DNA of 64,000 nucleotides from Ricinus communis. Its lineage: Eukaryota; Streptophyta; Magnoliopsida; Malpighiales; Euphorbiaceae. The position numbers were made by a program, and so were the translations under genes. Location of the stretch: NCBI RefSeq assembly GCF_019578655.1, contig NC_063262.1, positions 21,025,582 through 21,089,581 on the forward strand, given 5' to 3'. Positions 33,336 through 46,669 of the stretch are shown one piece after another (position 1 is the first letter of the stretch; the number at the start of each line of letters is the position of its first letter). The notes under the pieces were generated by a model. That model did not search any database. It was given only the letters and a program-made list of their open reading frames with translations, and was not told the origin of the DNA.

Positions 33336-35880
33336 ATGTCAAAAGACACAAGTTCTTCTTATACAAATGATCATGTGATTCAAGCTATACAACAACAATT
33401 CGAAAGAATGTTTAATATGATGGCGGGAGTCGATGAAAAATTAGAGAAGCATGATGGCATCCTTAACCAATTACATGGAGAGCCTAGACAAAGGAGACGT
33501 CCACCAATTGACCAAGAGGACTATGAAGGAGAGGATGATTTGGATGATGATCAAGTCATATTGTTGGAATAACGAATCAATCCTAGGAGACAAGCTAGGA
33601 GAAGACATCCAAATGATGATGTTGATCGCAACCTTGGAAGCATCAAAATGAAGATTCCTTCATTCCAAGGAAGAAATGATCCTGATGTGTACCTTGAATG
33701 GGAGAGGAAAGTGGAACTCATCTTCGAATGTCATAATTATTCGGAGGAGAAAAATGTAAAACTTGCCGCTGTTGAGTTTAGTGATTATGCAATTGTTTGG
33801 TGGGATCAATTTTGCAAGGAAAGACGTAGATATGGAGAAAGACCCGTAGAGTCTTGGAGAGAAATGAAGCAAATCATGAGAAAGAGGTTTGTTCCAAGCC
33901 ACTACTACAGAGAGCTTTATCAAAGATTACAAACTCTAATTCAAGGATCCATGAGTGTGGAGGAGTATCACAAAGAAATGGAAAAGGCTATGATTAGAGC
34001 AAATATGATAAAAGATCGTGAAGCTACCATGGCAAGGTTCTTGAGAGGGCTAAACAAAGACATTGCTGATATTGTTGATTTGCAACATTATGTGGAGATT
34101 GCAAATATGGTGAATTTGGCCATGAAAGTGGAAAGGCAATTGAAAAGAAAGAGGTATGATTCTAAACCAAATATGGGTTCTTCTTCTTCTTGGAAAACTT
34201 CTTGGGGGAAAAAGGATGATAAACCTTTTACTAAGTCAAAAGTGAAAGAAACTAAACCTAAAATTGACTTGGGTAATAAGGGAAAGGGTGAGAATCAACC
34301 AGCCCAAACTAGGGGAATCAAATGTTTTAAGTGTTTGGGTCATGGGCACATTGCTAGGGAATGTCCAAATAAGAAAGCTATGATTCTAAGGAATGGTGAT
34401 ATTGAGTCGGAGAGTGAGGGGGATAGTGATGATGATATGCCTTCTTTAGAAGATTGTAGTGATGTTGAATATGCTAAGGGAGATAATCTTGTTGTTCAAA
34501 GAACATTAAGTTTGCAAAATAAACATGATGTCCATAAGGAGCAAAGGGAAAATTTGTTTCATACTCATTGTTTGATTTCTAACAAGTTGTGCAACATGAT
34601 TGTGGATAGTGGAAGTTGTACCAATGTAGCAAGCACTTTGCTAGTGGAGAAATTGAAGTTGCCTACTACCAAGTACCCAAGACCACACAAGTTGCAATGG
34701 CTTAATGAAAGTGGAGTTGTAAAGGTAAATAAGCAAGTTTTAGTTTCGTTTCAAATTGGTAGATATAAGAATGAGGTGTTGTGTGATGTGTTGCCAATGT
34801 TGGCCGGACATATGTTGTTGGGGAGACCTTGGCAATATGATAGAATGGCTAGTCATGATGGATTCAAAAATATGTATACTATGACTATGGATGGAAAAAG
34901 GTTTAACCTTGGACCATTAACTCCAAAACAGATTTTTGAAGACCAAATGTGCATCAAGCAACAATATGAAGAAATGGGTTCTTCATTGGGAAACTCTTTG
35001 GGAAGGGAAACCTTTGAGAGTAAAGAAAAAGGTGAGATGAGTGAACCTAAAAATTCCAATTCTCTTGACCAAAATGGGAAACACAAGGTGAGAGAAAACA
35101 AGGAAGGTTCAAATGAAAGAAAAATGAGTGTTTATGCAAAAATGAGTGATGTGAAGGAAGCTATGCTTTTGAGGCAACACATGCTTGTACTTATGTACAA
35201 GGAGATTTTGCATATTTCTAACGAAATAACCAATTGTTTGCCTAGTGTTGTTGTTGATCTTTTGCAGGTTTATGAAGATTTATTTCCGGAAGAAATTCCA
35301 AATGGTTTGCCACCTAAAAGAGGCATTGAGCACCAAATTGATTTCATACCTTGAGCAAGCATTCCAAATAGACCAGCATATAGATGTAATCCGGAGGAGA
35401 CCAAGGAAATCGAAAAGCAAGTGAGTGAGCTTATGGAGAAGGGTTATGTTCGTGAAAGCATGAGTCCATATGCTGTACCCGTCTTGTTAGTGCCTAAGAA
35501 AGATGGAACTTGGAGGATGTGTGTTGATTGTCGTGCCATCAACAAAATCACGGTGAAGTATAAACATCCCATTCCTAGGCTAGATGACATGTTGGATGAA
35601 TTGCATGGTTCATATTTGTTTTCAAAAATTGATTTGAAATCTGGTTATCATCAAATTAGAATGAGAGAAGGTGATGAATGGAAAACAGGTTTTAAAACTA
35701 AACATGGTTTATATGAGTGGTTAGTAATGCCTTTTGGTTTAACTAATACACCAAGCACTTTCATGAGATTGATGAATCATGTTTTAAGAGCATTCATAGG
35801 CAAATTTGTTGTTGTCTATTTTGATGATATCTTGGTTTATAGCAAAAATTTAGATGAGCATGTACAACATTTGAGACTGA
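33336..35880 (+). pseudogene. Ty3/gypsy gag-protease-reverse transcriptase, one frame with two stops, 3' truncated
   Basis: A single reading frame runs from the ATG at 33336 and is broken by TAA at 33570-33572 and TGA at 35352-35354. Gag: FQGRNDPDVYLEWERKVE and the downstream helical capsid (33650-34170). CCHC knuckle: CFKCLGHGHIARECP (about 34323-34370). Protease: MIVDSGSCTNVAS (about 34600) and LLGRPWQYD. RT from about 35400: [29 protein letters not shown] and the catalytic YFDDILVYS. It ends abruptly at about 35880, so RNase H and integrase are lost. Preceded by LTR and primer-binding site. Confidence 0.88.
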
Positions 35881-37370
35881 TCTCAATCTCCGGAGTACCT
35901 ACAAGGAAAAATTAGAAAGCGCCAGACGGAATTGTCTGGTCACTCACTCCGATAATAAAGTGCTAAAGTGTATAAGTGTGTAAGATTGCATGTACCTGTA
36001 ATTGGTGCCCCATTTCTTATATAGACGTTGAAAGTCTTCTAGTCTATTTAGAATAGAACTCCATATTTGTAGGTCGCCCTAATCGTATTAAGATTTGTAC
36101 TTTTGTTTATTTTTAAAATTCTAGATCAAGTCGGACTCTATGACTAGAGTCATTTTTTAAGATACATTCTCTTAGAATCTCGATCATAATGGATATCAAT
36201 CTTTAGCCAACCCCATCTTTCTATGGTGGAATAAGCTGGCTTATAATACTCGGTTATCAAAAACTAATTAGACAACTAATTTAAACATATTACCGGATTG
36301 CATGTAAACAATTCATTTCAATCAAAGAAACCCAAAATTTACAATATTGAAGAATTTGAAAGAACATTAGTTCCTTACTCTCTATCATCTTCCTCTCCTT
36401 TTCTGTCTCCCATGGGCATAAGAGTATAAGTTGTTTTTTATTTTACATTATGCATGGCATGCCATTAAGAAAGGGAAGGAGATGATATTTTAAAAGGAAG
36501 AAAAAGAAGTTGTAGTCAATAGAAGATATAATATTTAACATCTTAAATTTGGTTATATTAAAAAGAAATTAAAGAAATGAGGATGAATTAATCAAATCTC
36601 AAATTTATTTTATCATATAATAGTATGATAGAAAGGACTATTTATTAAATTTTAATTCATAAGTTGAAACCTTTGAATACTAAATTATGGTGTAATAAAT
36701 TTCAAGTTCTAGAAGGAGAAAGTAAAATCATTTTCTTTCTACTTCTCCTAAAAAACTAATTCTCCTAAGAAAAGATGATAATGGATAAAATGTGAATACC
36801 GTAGTGATATATTCTTGTTCATATTCAAGAAATGTATATCTATTTATATGTGTATTCACACCTATCTGGATAGTAAATGTGAAGTCCTTTCCCATAGCCA
36901 TAGTGTTTTAGGTAACCCATGGCCCAAAAAAATATATCAAAGTAAATAAAACCATTATAATATAATACTATTAAAACTTCAAAGTAATTACTTTTAGTTT
37001 ATTAATTTAAAAAGAGATTTTATTTTTTGATTATTTGCATTTGCATTTTTTTATCAAGATTCTTGTATGAATTACAAATATAAAAAAATGGTCAAAAGGT
37101 TAGTTTGCATATATATAGAATTCAAAAGTTATTATATACATACATAAAAATAGTAAATATTATATACATATAGGCTAAATAAAAATATATAATAGCTCAA
37201 AATTTTAAAATCTTTAAAAATTTCAGAATCATATTTTAACATTGATTTTGATTTTAGCTTCCATTAAAATTATCAGTCAAATTTGTTGATTAGACGTGAA
37301 CTCTGAAGACCATAAAAAAATTTAGAAATTTATTAATATTCTTATTAATAAAATATTATCATCTAAGCAT
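35881..37370. other. Intergenic; start may be an unclassified LTR-like fragment
   Basis: 35881-36230 is compositionally distinct (CTCCGGAGTACC, TCACTCACTCCG, TTATATAGACG) and looks like part of a repeat fused to the truncated RT. The rest is AT-rich with no supported gene. Confidence 0.35.
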
Positions 37371-37375
37371 ATAAA

Positions 37376-38252
37376 TATGATAGCCTGGCCTAGAGAGCGG
37401 TCCGACGAGGGTAGGAAGTGATCGACGAGGTAAAGAAAAGATAGGATGCCTGGACAAGGAGCAGCTTCTAGCAGGCTTCTAGGATGGCAGCACTCTGAGG
37501 TACGTGGGTACATGAATGAATTGAGTTGCACATTGAAATGGGGTAGGGAATGATTGATAACATATATGTAAAGAGTTGGAACTAATCACATAAGGTGCTT
37601 TTTGGTTGTTTGGCTGTGGACTTATAGGAACTCCAAAGTTAAACGTGTTTGGTTCAGAGAAATTTCAGGATTGGGGACCTCTTGAGAAGTTCTCGAACCC
37701 GCCAAAGGGTCAAAACCATGATGCCAGTGGGGGCAAAAGCGAACAATATCTCATGTGATCTGGTTCTGAGTTGTTACAAATGGTATCAGAGCAGGACCCT
37801 CTAGTAGATGTATGGTTCGAGGGCGAACCAGGCGGAAGCTGGTGGTCATGTGACAGCCTAGCCTAGAGAGCGGTCCGACGAGGGCGGGAAGTGATCGCCG
37901 AAGCAAAGAAAAGATAGGATGTCTGGACAAGGAGCAACTTCTGACAGGCTTTTAGGATGACAACAGTCTCAGGTACGGGGGTACATGAATGAATCGAATT
38001 GCACATTGAAATGTGGTGGGGAATGATTAATAACATATATGTAAAGAGTTGGAACTAATCATATGAAGCGCTTTTTGGTTGATTGGCTGTGGAGTTATAG
38101 GAACGCCAAAGTTAAACGTGCTTGGTTCAAAGAAATTTCAGGATGCAGGACCTTCTGGGAAGTTCTCGAACCCGCCAAAGGGACAAAACCATGAGGCCAG
38201 TGGGGGGCCAAAGAGGACAATATCTCATGTGATCTAGTTCTGAGTCGTTACA
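37376..38252 (+). mobile_element. Cassandra TRIM retrotransposon, copy 1 (complete)
   Basis: Two LTRs (37376-37778 and 37849-38252, about 403 bp) flank 70 bp of internal DNA holding a tRNA-Met primer-binding site (TGGTATCAGAGC, 37781-37792). The 5-bp target duplication ATAAA is at 37371-37375 and 38253-38257. Each LTR contains a 5S-rRNA-like block (AACTCCAAAGTTAAACGTG through GACCTCTTGAGAAGTTCTCG, about 37629-37697), the hallmark of Cassandra. No coding capacity. The differences between the two LTRs indicate an old insertion. Confidence 0.9.
37629..37697 (+). other. 5S-rRNA-like promoter block in Cassandra LTR
   Basis: Resembles the internal control region of plant 5S rRNA (A box and C box sequences) and is followed by the usual GGGAAGT-type 3' segment in degraded form. 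In Cassandra this block is thought to recruit RNA polymerase III. It is not a real 5S gene. The second LTR holds the same block at about 38097-38172. Confidence 0.75.
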
Positions 38253-38257
38253 ATAAA

Positions 38258-38799
38258 ATTAATGAAACTCGAAGATCAAGAAAAGAAAAAATTAATTTTA
38301 TATACTTAAATGATAATATTTCGAGAATAGGATGAGTTAACAACTCTAATATTGACTCATCTCTTTTTTATTGCTATCGTAGTTCACAACAGATTATCAA
38401 ATTTAGCTGATAATTTTACTGAAAATTAAATTTGTAATTAATATTAAATTATAATACTGAATTACAATTTTATCAACTATATGCTAGATTTGACAAAAAA
38501 TAAATAACAGATTTTGTTTTGCAATTAAGCCATAAAAAAATATCCATAGTTCAAACCACGAGCAAATGTTCCATTTGAAATACTACAAAAACCAACAAGC
38601 AACAAGCGTACAAAGCCATGGACTCATGTTTCCTTCTTTATATCCATGAAGTATATATATGGAAAAAAGTTATTGTACCCTAATTATTTGATAGACACAT
38701 ATTTGCCCTTAAATTGCAATAAACATAAAATAGGTTAAAGCTTCAATCCATGCCTTTTTCTTTAACTAAAGATCTAATTTCGTTCAAGGGTATACATGT
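38258..38799. other. AT-rich spacer
   Basis: No gene, RNA or recognisable element seen. Confidence 0.5.
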
Positions 38800-41741
38800 T
38801 GTCATGATCCCAATCGTGGGCCCGTGACGGGTACTAGGGAATAGGTAGACGTAAGGCCACCGAATCCTGTAGTAAGTCTGATACTCACTAACTCAATTAA
38901 ATCTCATCTCATTTTACTGATGACACAATTTATCTTAACTGTTAAATTTTATATATTTAATTCGGTCTGCCAGAAGAATTAGGCGAGACACGAAACTACA
39001 GAAAATTATAACTGATATATCTACTATTTCTACTGTGGAGAATCTAAATTTTTACAATTCAGAAAATCAAACACGTTACCCGATGATGAAGGAGTCGGAT
39101 TGCTTGATAAAAGCCGCAGGAAGACTAACAAACTCAAATATGAAAAATAGTAAAATTGAGACTGTCAGTCTCGAGAGTGAGTTAAAATCATATATCCAAA
39201 AACAATTGCATATACTTCAATAATATATTTATTTAATTTGAAATAATCATTAGTCATGCAATGTCATACCATGCTTAAATAAAATAATTTTCACACACAA
39301 CGGGATGGAGTACTTCAGTAGAACCCTAATCCCAACACTAACATCTCGATCAATCTCAACACTGACATCTCGACTAACCTCAACTCTAACATCTCGACTC
39401 TCTCATTCCAACAGAACTGGCGCCCAAAGAGCGAAGCTCAATCAGGGACCTTACGTCCAGTCTGGTCACTTACTTATCATTATCAGCCTTAGCCTTTCGG
39501 CTCTCTTACTCCAATAAGACTAGTGCCCAGATAGCGAAGCTCGACCAGGGTCCTTACTCTTAGTCTGGTCACTTAGGTTTCCAAATGAGCCGGCACCCAG
39601 AGAGCAATGATCGACTAGGAACCTTTACTTCGGCAAACACACTCTACTAAGCCCAAAGAGCGATGCTCGACCAGGGCAAGTTCTAAACTTTTCTTTTTAA
39701 ATTTACCCATTTACCCTTTTTCCATCACTCTCGGATCTATACCAGTACACTCATCAAACTAATATGTTCTACTGCCGTCTCATCCCATGTCATCATGCAA
39801 TAATAAAAGCAATGATAAAGGGAAGGATATATATAAATAGTAATAAAAAAACATGATACATATGAATAATAATTAAATGAATAATTTAAACTTGCAATCA
39901 AATAATCACAATAGCTATTCAAAAATTTATGCATGACACGTGCATAATCGATATATGACTTTAACTCACAGCTTTAATGACCTCCTAGCTCTGCTCCGAT
40001 GCCTCGGGTGGAGCGAACCAAACGGACGAATTATCTAATCACGGAGAATAATTTATCAATAACGCTGAAACAGTTGACAATTAAACCTAGGTCTAGATTC
40101 TTAGGATTAACTGTCTAAAATCTCGACTCAATAGAATTCTACCGAAAATCCGGCAGAACCTCCCCTAAAATACAAATATTTACCCCCCGTAAAACGGGTC
40201 TAGGACCTGCCAGAAAACACTTCAAATATTGGACAATTTATTTTAATGGGAGTAAGGTCCCCAGGACTTTACTATTTTTTCCAACTTCGCCACACAGCAC
40301 AAAACACGATCTAAGGTAGGCAGTCCGACAAATAATTATTTTGACTCACAATATTTTCTAATACTCAACACAATTCAATAAACATATAATATACCAAAGA
40401 ATTCCAAAATCAACAGGCTAGAGACAATTACCGAGATGCTTGATCGCTCGGTCGACTCACCTCCAACTGCGGAGTCCGGTCGACGATCTGAACATACCAA
40501 ACGGACTCAGAACGACGCACTGATAACAATCCCCGCCTCCGATTTTCCGATCCGACCCTCTATCATCCGGAGAAATTTACGGACGATCTCGACTGTTGAT
40601 TTGCAAACGGAGTCTGATCGCCACGAAACTGGTGCCATTACGAAGCTTGAGCTGAGGAGAGTCCGGATACGTCCTTCGATCATCCATCCCTGGCCGGAGC
40701 TTGCCGAAAAATTCAAAAAATGCCGCTGCCAACACCTCGCCAGAACTCCCTCCTCCGGCCACCAAAGCTGACGCCACCACCGCCAAAAGGAAACTCTCAC
40801 CGAGGGGAGTCGATCGCCACTAGAATCAGGCCACCGGAAGCCGGAATGGCGTCCCGCTGCCCCTTCGTCGATTCGCTGCTGCCTGCTTCTCCACCGCCAG
40901 CATCGCCTTGACGGCCACTGCACCTCCGATCTCCTTCCCCCCACGCCTTCTCTCTCCCCCCGATTTCTTTTCTTCTTTTCTTCTTCTCCATATCGTCATT
41001 TAGTCCCTGCACTTTTCTTTCTTATCTTTTAGTCGCTCAACTTTTTAATTACAACAATTTTATCCTATAAAATTTTTAATTAACCCTTAAACTTTTTTTT
41101 AGCTTTTCAATTAAGCCCCTAACTAATTAATTTGGGCCAAATTAGAATTATTAAAAATATATAATTACATATACACCCTTGATTTTAAATGTAAACTTAC
41201 CAAAAAGTCCTTACTGATATATTTATTTACAAAAATACCAAACATACAAATTTTTATTAAAATTCCGTATTAATAAAATTATACTTTTAATCCTTATTTC
41301 AAAATAAATTTCCAATTTAATCCTAACACACAATTAATTTAATTAATCAATTTGCTAAATATTTTTCAATTAAAATTTAACATCATTAGCTAATTAAAAT
41401 ACACTTTTCCCCAATAATTATTTTATAAAATATCCTTTACAATTTCTTTCATAACTTTCAAATATAGAATTTAATTAAATATATCCATTTTTGGAAAAAT
41501 TTTGAATAACCAAAAATATAATTTATTTCTCAAAGAATTTACTTAATTAATTTCTTAAAAATTCAAACTAATATGATATAAAAAATAGCTCTTTTATTTG
41601 TCTAGAATTAAAATTCAAAATTATATTTAAATTATTCCAATTAAACCAAATATAAATAAAATTAAAATTAATTTAAACAAAAATTCATCTATTAATTATT
41701 ATTAATATAATCATTATTAAAGAAAAATTTCGGATATTACA
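38800..41741 (-). repeat. Long gypsy-type solo LTR, minus orientation
   Basis: Element ends are TGTAATATCCG (minus start, 41741) and GGGATCATGACA (minus end, 38800). Flanks are CATGT (38795-38799) and CATGC (41742-41746), a target duplication with one difference. Length 2942 bp with no internal genes. It matches 42323-45082 in inverted orientation. It contains a GC-rich island at about 40430-40950 and short tandem repeats (ACATCTCGACT-type, about 39340-39410). Open frames in the GC-rich part look spurious. Confidence 0.75.
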
Positions 41742-41746
41742 CATGC

Positions 41747-41784
41747 GTCTTGCTATAAATATGAAGGGCAAAATTGGACATTCT

Positions 41785-41818
<34 letters not shown>

Positions 41819-42322
41819 AAAGAAATTTCAAATAGAGGCCCCAATTAAACTTATTTAAAATCTCGCACTGGTGTTTTTCTAGAATAGGTCAATTTGATTG
41901 ATCATTTGCTAAAAGATACACCATTTACTATTGAAAATCACTGCCTCCCTCACTAAAATTCTAGAGGATTCTCTCTAGAATTATTTAAAAAATAAAAAAG
42001 AGGAACCGACCTAGTAAAAATTGACAATGTACCAACTTTATGCAAGTATAAAAGGAGCTAAGCTCCTTGTGTGTGTGTGTGTGTGTGTTTGTAGAAAACG
42101 CCCACAAATTTGGTGAGGTTTGTGACTAAATGGGTTTGGACAAAAAATTTGGGAGTGTCTAAAGAGATGAGTGAGAAATATACGAGTGCAAGTATGTGCT
42201 AGAGTGATGTGAGATGTGTTTAACATTGTAGTACCAGTATTTGTACTTGACATATATTTATGAATAAAAAAGTCTGTTGTGTGCAATTCAGTCCTTCATA
42301 AAGTCAACAAGTGATATCAGAG
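41747..42322 (+). repeat. Copia-type LTR fragment with primer-binding site
   Basis: Ends CAGTCCTTCATAAAGTCAAC followed by AGTGATATCAGAG, a degenerate tRNA-Met primer-binding site (42310-42322) where the gypsy LTR begins. Upstream it has a TATA-like TATAAAAGG at about 42048, a (TA)n run at 41789-41816 and a (GT)n run at 42069-42088. Its last 100 bases recur at 45083-45170. Confidence 0.6.
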
Positions 42323-45082
42323 TGTAACATCCGAAAATTTTTTTAATAATGATAATACAAGTAATAATTAATAAATGAGTTTTTATTTAAATTAATATTA
42401 CTTTATTTTTATTTGGTTTAATTGGAATGATTTAAATTGAATTTTAATGCTAGACAAATAAATGAATTATTTTCTATATCCAATTAGTTTGATTTTTAAG
42501 AAATTAATTAAGTAAATTTCTTGGAAAATAAATTATATTTTCGGTCATTCAATTTTTTCCGATATTGAATATATGAATTAAATTCTATATTGGAGAGTTA
42601 TGAAAAAAATTAATAATTAATATTTTATAAAGGAGTTTATTTAGGAATAATGAATTTTAATTGAAAAATAGTTAGTAAGTTGATTAACTAAATTAATTAA
42701 GCGTTAGGATTAAATTGAAAATTTAATTTGGAATAAGGATTAAAAGTATAATTTTATTAATATGGGGTTTTAATGAAAATTTGCATGTTTGGTATTTTTG
42801 TAATTAAATATTTTGGCAAGAGCTTTTTGGTAATTTTACATTTAAAAGCAAGGGTAAATATATAATTGTATATTTTTAATAATTTTAATTTGGCCCAAAT
42901 TAAATAGTTAGGGGCTTAATTGAAAAGCTAAAGAAAAGTTTAAGGTTAATTGGAAATTTTGTAGGACGAAATTGTTAGTAATTAAAGAAGTTGAGGGACT
43001 AAATGATAAAGGGGAAAAGTTCAGGGACCTAATGGCAATGAGGAAAAGAAAGAAGAAGAAAAGGAGAAGGAGATCAGGGAGGGAGATAGAGGAAGGGGGA
43101 GGGGGGGTGTGGAAGGTTGTGCCGTCCATGGCCGACCGTCTGGTGAGAAGCCGGTGGCGTTAAGAGTAAGCGGCGAGGCGGCGGCTAGGCGTGAGGGCGA
43201 ACGCCATTCTAGGCATTTTCAGCGGCATTGGCGGCCGAGTCGGGTGGCGATCGACTCCCCTTGGCTTGGGCTTCATTTTGGCAGCAGTGGCGATGCAAAT
43301 GGTGGCGAGAGTTGGAAGTTCACGGTGGAGAAAGAAAATGGTGGCAGCCGGCGTTTTCTAGTTTTTTCGGCGAGCTTTGGCTGATCGGAGGATATATCCG
43401 GACTCCGCTCAGCTCAAGCTTTCCAATGACACCGGTTTCGTGGCGATCGGACTCCGTTTGAAAATCGACGGCCGAGATCGTCTGTAAATCTCTCCGGATG
43501 ATCAGGGGTCGAATTAGAAGATCAGAAGCAGGGATCGTTATCAGCGCATCGTTTCGAGTCCATTGGTGCATTCGGATCGTTTATCTGACTCCGACGATTG
43601 GAGGCGAGCCGACCGAGCGATCAAGCATCTCAGTAATTTTCTTTGGCTCGTTGATTTTATAATTCTTTGGTAAATTATATATTTATTGAATTATGTTGAG
43701 CATTAAAGATATTATGTGTTAAAATAATTATTTGTCGGACTGCCTCCCTTAGGTCGTGTTTTGTGATTTGTGGCGGTGTCGGAAAAAATAGTAAAGTCTT
43801 GGGGACCCAACTCCCATTAAAATAAATTGTTGAATATCTAAAGTGTTTTTTAGCAGGTCCTGGACCCGTTTTACGGGGGGTAAATGTCTGTATTTTAGGG
43901 GAGGTTCTACCGAATTTTCTGTAGAATTTACCTGAGTCGAGATTTTTAGACAGTCCGTCCTAGGAATCTAGACCTAGGGTTAATTGTCAACTATTTCAGC
44001 GTTATTGATAAATTGTTTTTCATGATTAGATAATCCGTCAGTTCGGCTCGCTCCATCAGAGGCATCGGAGCAAAGCTAGGAGGTCGTCAAAGCTGTGAGT
44101 TAAAGTCATATGTCTATTTACACGTGTAATGCTGAGATTTTACGAAATAATTCTGATTACATGATTTAATACTTTAATTAGTTATTTTAATCGTTATTAT
44201 TATAAGTTTCATTTTCTACATTACGATTTTTACAATTTTATTGTTTCGTGTTGACTCGGAATGGGACGGCTGTAGAACATGCTATCGATGAGATGCACCG
44301 ATATGAATTAGAGGAAGAAAATAAAGGGGTAAAGGTTTATAAATTATAAAAAGGTAAATTAAGAATTGCTCTCGTCGAGGGCTAAGTAGAGTGAGCATGC
44401 CGGAGTAAAGGTCCCTGGTCGAGCATTTCTCTCTGGGCGCCGGCTTATTTGGAAATTTAAATAACTAGACTGGAGTTAAAGAGCCTGGTCGAGCTTCGAT
44501 CTCTGGGCGCCAGTTCTGTTAGAATGAGAGAGAGTCGAGATATTTAGTGTTGGGATTAGGATTCTGCTGAGGTACTCTGTCCCGTAGTATGTAAAAGTTA
44601 TTTTTATTTAAGCATGGCATGACACGTTGCAAGACATAAGATTTATTTCAAATTGAATAAATGTGTTATTAAAGTGTTTGTAATTTTTTTTGGATATATG
44701 ATTTTAACTCACTCTCGAGACTGACAGTCTCAATTTTATTATTTTTCATATCTGTAATTATTAGTCTTCCCGCGGCTCTTATCTAGCAATCCGACTCCTT
44801 CATCATTAGGTGATGTAATTGATTTGGTATGTTTGACTTGTAAAAATCTTAGATTCTCCGTAATGGAAATTTTAGACTTATCAGTTGTCATTTTGTGTAA
44901 ATTCGGGTCTTGCCTAAATATTACTGGCAGACCGAATTAAATATGTAGAATTTAATGGTTAAGATAAATTGTGACACCAGTGCTATTAGAAGAGATTTGA
45001 TTAAGTTAGTGAATAATCAGGCTTACTACGGGATTCGGTGGCCTTACGCCTACCCATTCCCTAGTGCCGGTCACGGGCCCAC
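42323..45082 (+). repeat. Long gypsy-type LTR, plus orientation, 3' end truncated
   Basis: Begins TGTAACATCCG right after a copia primer-binding site and is colinear, inverted, with 38800-41741. It stops at CGGGCCCAC (45082), lacking the last 16 or so bases of the partner. GC-rich island at about 43030-43620. No internal gene. With the left arm it forms a palindrome of about 6.3 kb with a 581-bp spacer. Confidence 0.75.
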
Positions 45083-45314
45083 AGTATTGTAGTACAAGTA
45101 TTTGTACTTGAGTTATATTTATAAATAAAAAAGTTTGTTGTGTGCAATTCAGTCCTTCATAAAGTCAACAAGTGGTATCATAGCAGGCGGTCAGGGATCA
45201 GCTTTCAAGTGCTTCAAGAGCAAGCGATCAAGGATAATATTATGTCGAGGTGTTGCTAGTTTGCAGTCTGAGACAGTGAAGCTTGTTGGTATGGGACCAA
45301 GCTTACTTGATTAA
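45083..45314 (+). repeat. Copia LTR end, primer-binding site and leader
   Basis: Repeats the last 80 or so bases of the copia LTR, then AGTGGTATCATAGC (degenerate primer-binding site, about 45171-45184), then about 130 bases of leader without a gag start. The gag start of what may be the same element appears at 58172, beyond the MULE-bounded segment. Confidence 0.6.
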
Positions 45315-45324
45315 TTAAAAAAAA

Positions 45325-46403
45325 GGTAAAACGATCCTAGATGCTCCGACTTTTGATCATTTTCAAGAATTTATCCTCATCTTTAAAATTTATTAATTTG
45401 GTCCACCATCTTTGCGTATTGTATCATATCTACCCACAATCGTTTTGGCGTGTGCCACTCATGACATGACAATGCACACCTGGCTTAGTTTTTTTACTAC
45501 ATGGCTTACAACTTGAAGAAGCTCAAAACTCACCATTTTATGCTTAAATAAAGGGAAGGGAAAACAATCCCAACTACCACAACCTTTCACTATTTTTTCG
45601 AATATATTCTCACCTTATAATTTTATCTTTTTGGTCCATCATCTTTGCATTCTATATCAAATCTAGCCAAGTTGTTTCAGGTGTGTGCCTATGATGACAT
45701 GGCACACAAATGTATCCTTTTATCGCCAACATACATCAGTTTGTTCAAAAGGAAAATAAAAGGTTGTCAGATCCTTGGACAACAATGCCAAAGACTAGTA
45801 AAAATGCAAGTTTAGTGATTCAAGATGGGTAGTATATTCTGCCAAAGCCTTCCTAGAAGTTTAAGAAGTTGCCCTAATATTGTATGGTGTATATGTGTAC
45901 TAAAAACAACATTGAAGCATTTATTTTTTATTTAGGTTCATTGGGTAGACATATATAATCCAGACAATATTGACTCGAACAACTTTTTGTAGTATTTTTA
46001 TCTGATATTAATGTTATTTTTGTCTAAATTTATTTAATATCATCATAGGCACACGCTTGAAATAACTTGGATAAATTTGATATAGAATACAAAGATGATG
46101 GACCAAAAAGATAAAATCATAAGATGAGAGTACATTTGAAAAAATAGTAAAAGGTCATGGTAGTTAGGATGGTTTTTTCTTCCATTTATATAAATATAAA
46201 ATGGTGAGTTTTAAACTTTTTTAAGTTGTAAACCATATAGTCAAACAAATAAGCCAAGTGTGCATGCCATATCATGAGTGGCACGTGCCAAAGTGATTTT
46301 AGGTAGATATGATACAATACGGTGGATGAAATTGATAAATTTTAAAGGTAAGGGTAGATTCACAAAAATGATCAAAGGTCGAGGTATCTAGGATCGTTTT
46401 GCC
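45325..46403 (+). mobile_element. Non-autonomous MULE derivative X (nested inverted repeats)
   Basis: Outer terminal inverted repeats of about 230 bp are of the MULE2 family (GGTAAAACGATCC / GGATCGTTTTGCC). Inside lies a second pair of inverted repeats (about 45565-45705 and 46030-46175, CCCAACTACCA / TGGTAGTTAGG). The centre has a 30-codon conserved ORF remnant. Left flank TTAAAAAAAA (45315-45324), right flank AATTAAAAT (46404-46412); these do not match each other but match the flanks of copy Y crosswise. Confidence 0.8.
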
Positions 46404-46669
46404 AATTAAAATTATGGTACCTACTACATCGAAACATACTAAAATACTAACGTTAATATTTGTAATATTTATGGCATAAGTATAAATTTGTAATTAATAC
46501 TACTAAATACTAAATTTACCAAATAATATAAGTACTATCAATGCCAATACCAACTTTTCAAAAAAAAAAAAACTAATACCAAGGTTATAAATATAAGTAA
46601 AAAATACCCTTTACAATCTTTAAGGTACTATTAAAATACTAATGTTATTATTTACTATCTTTATAGTTT
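46404..46669. other. AT-rich spacer
   Basis: No supported feature. Confidence 0.5.

Noticed and set aside
40436..41012. Several overlapping open frames on both strands in a GC-rich block
   Set aside because: They lie inside a gypsy LTR and recur in its inverted partner (43030-43620). They are Arg/Pro/Ser-rich with no domain, as expected of random frames in GC-rich DNA.
43109..43571. Open frames in the plus-strand gypsy LTR
   Set aside because: Same GC-rich LTR block; the frames do not agree with those of the partner LTR in any conserved protein.
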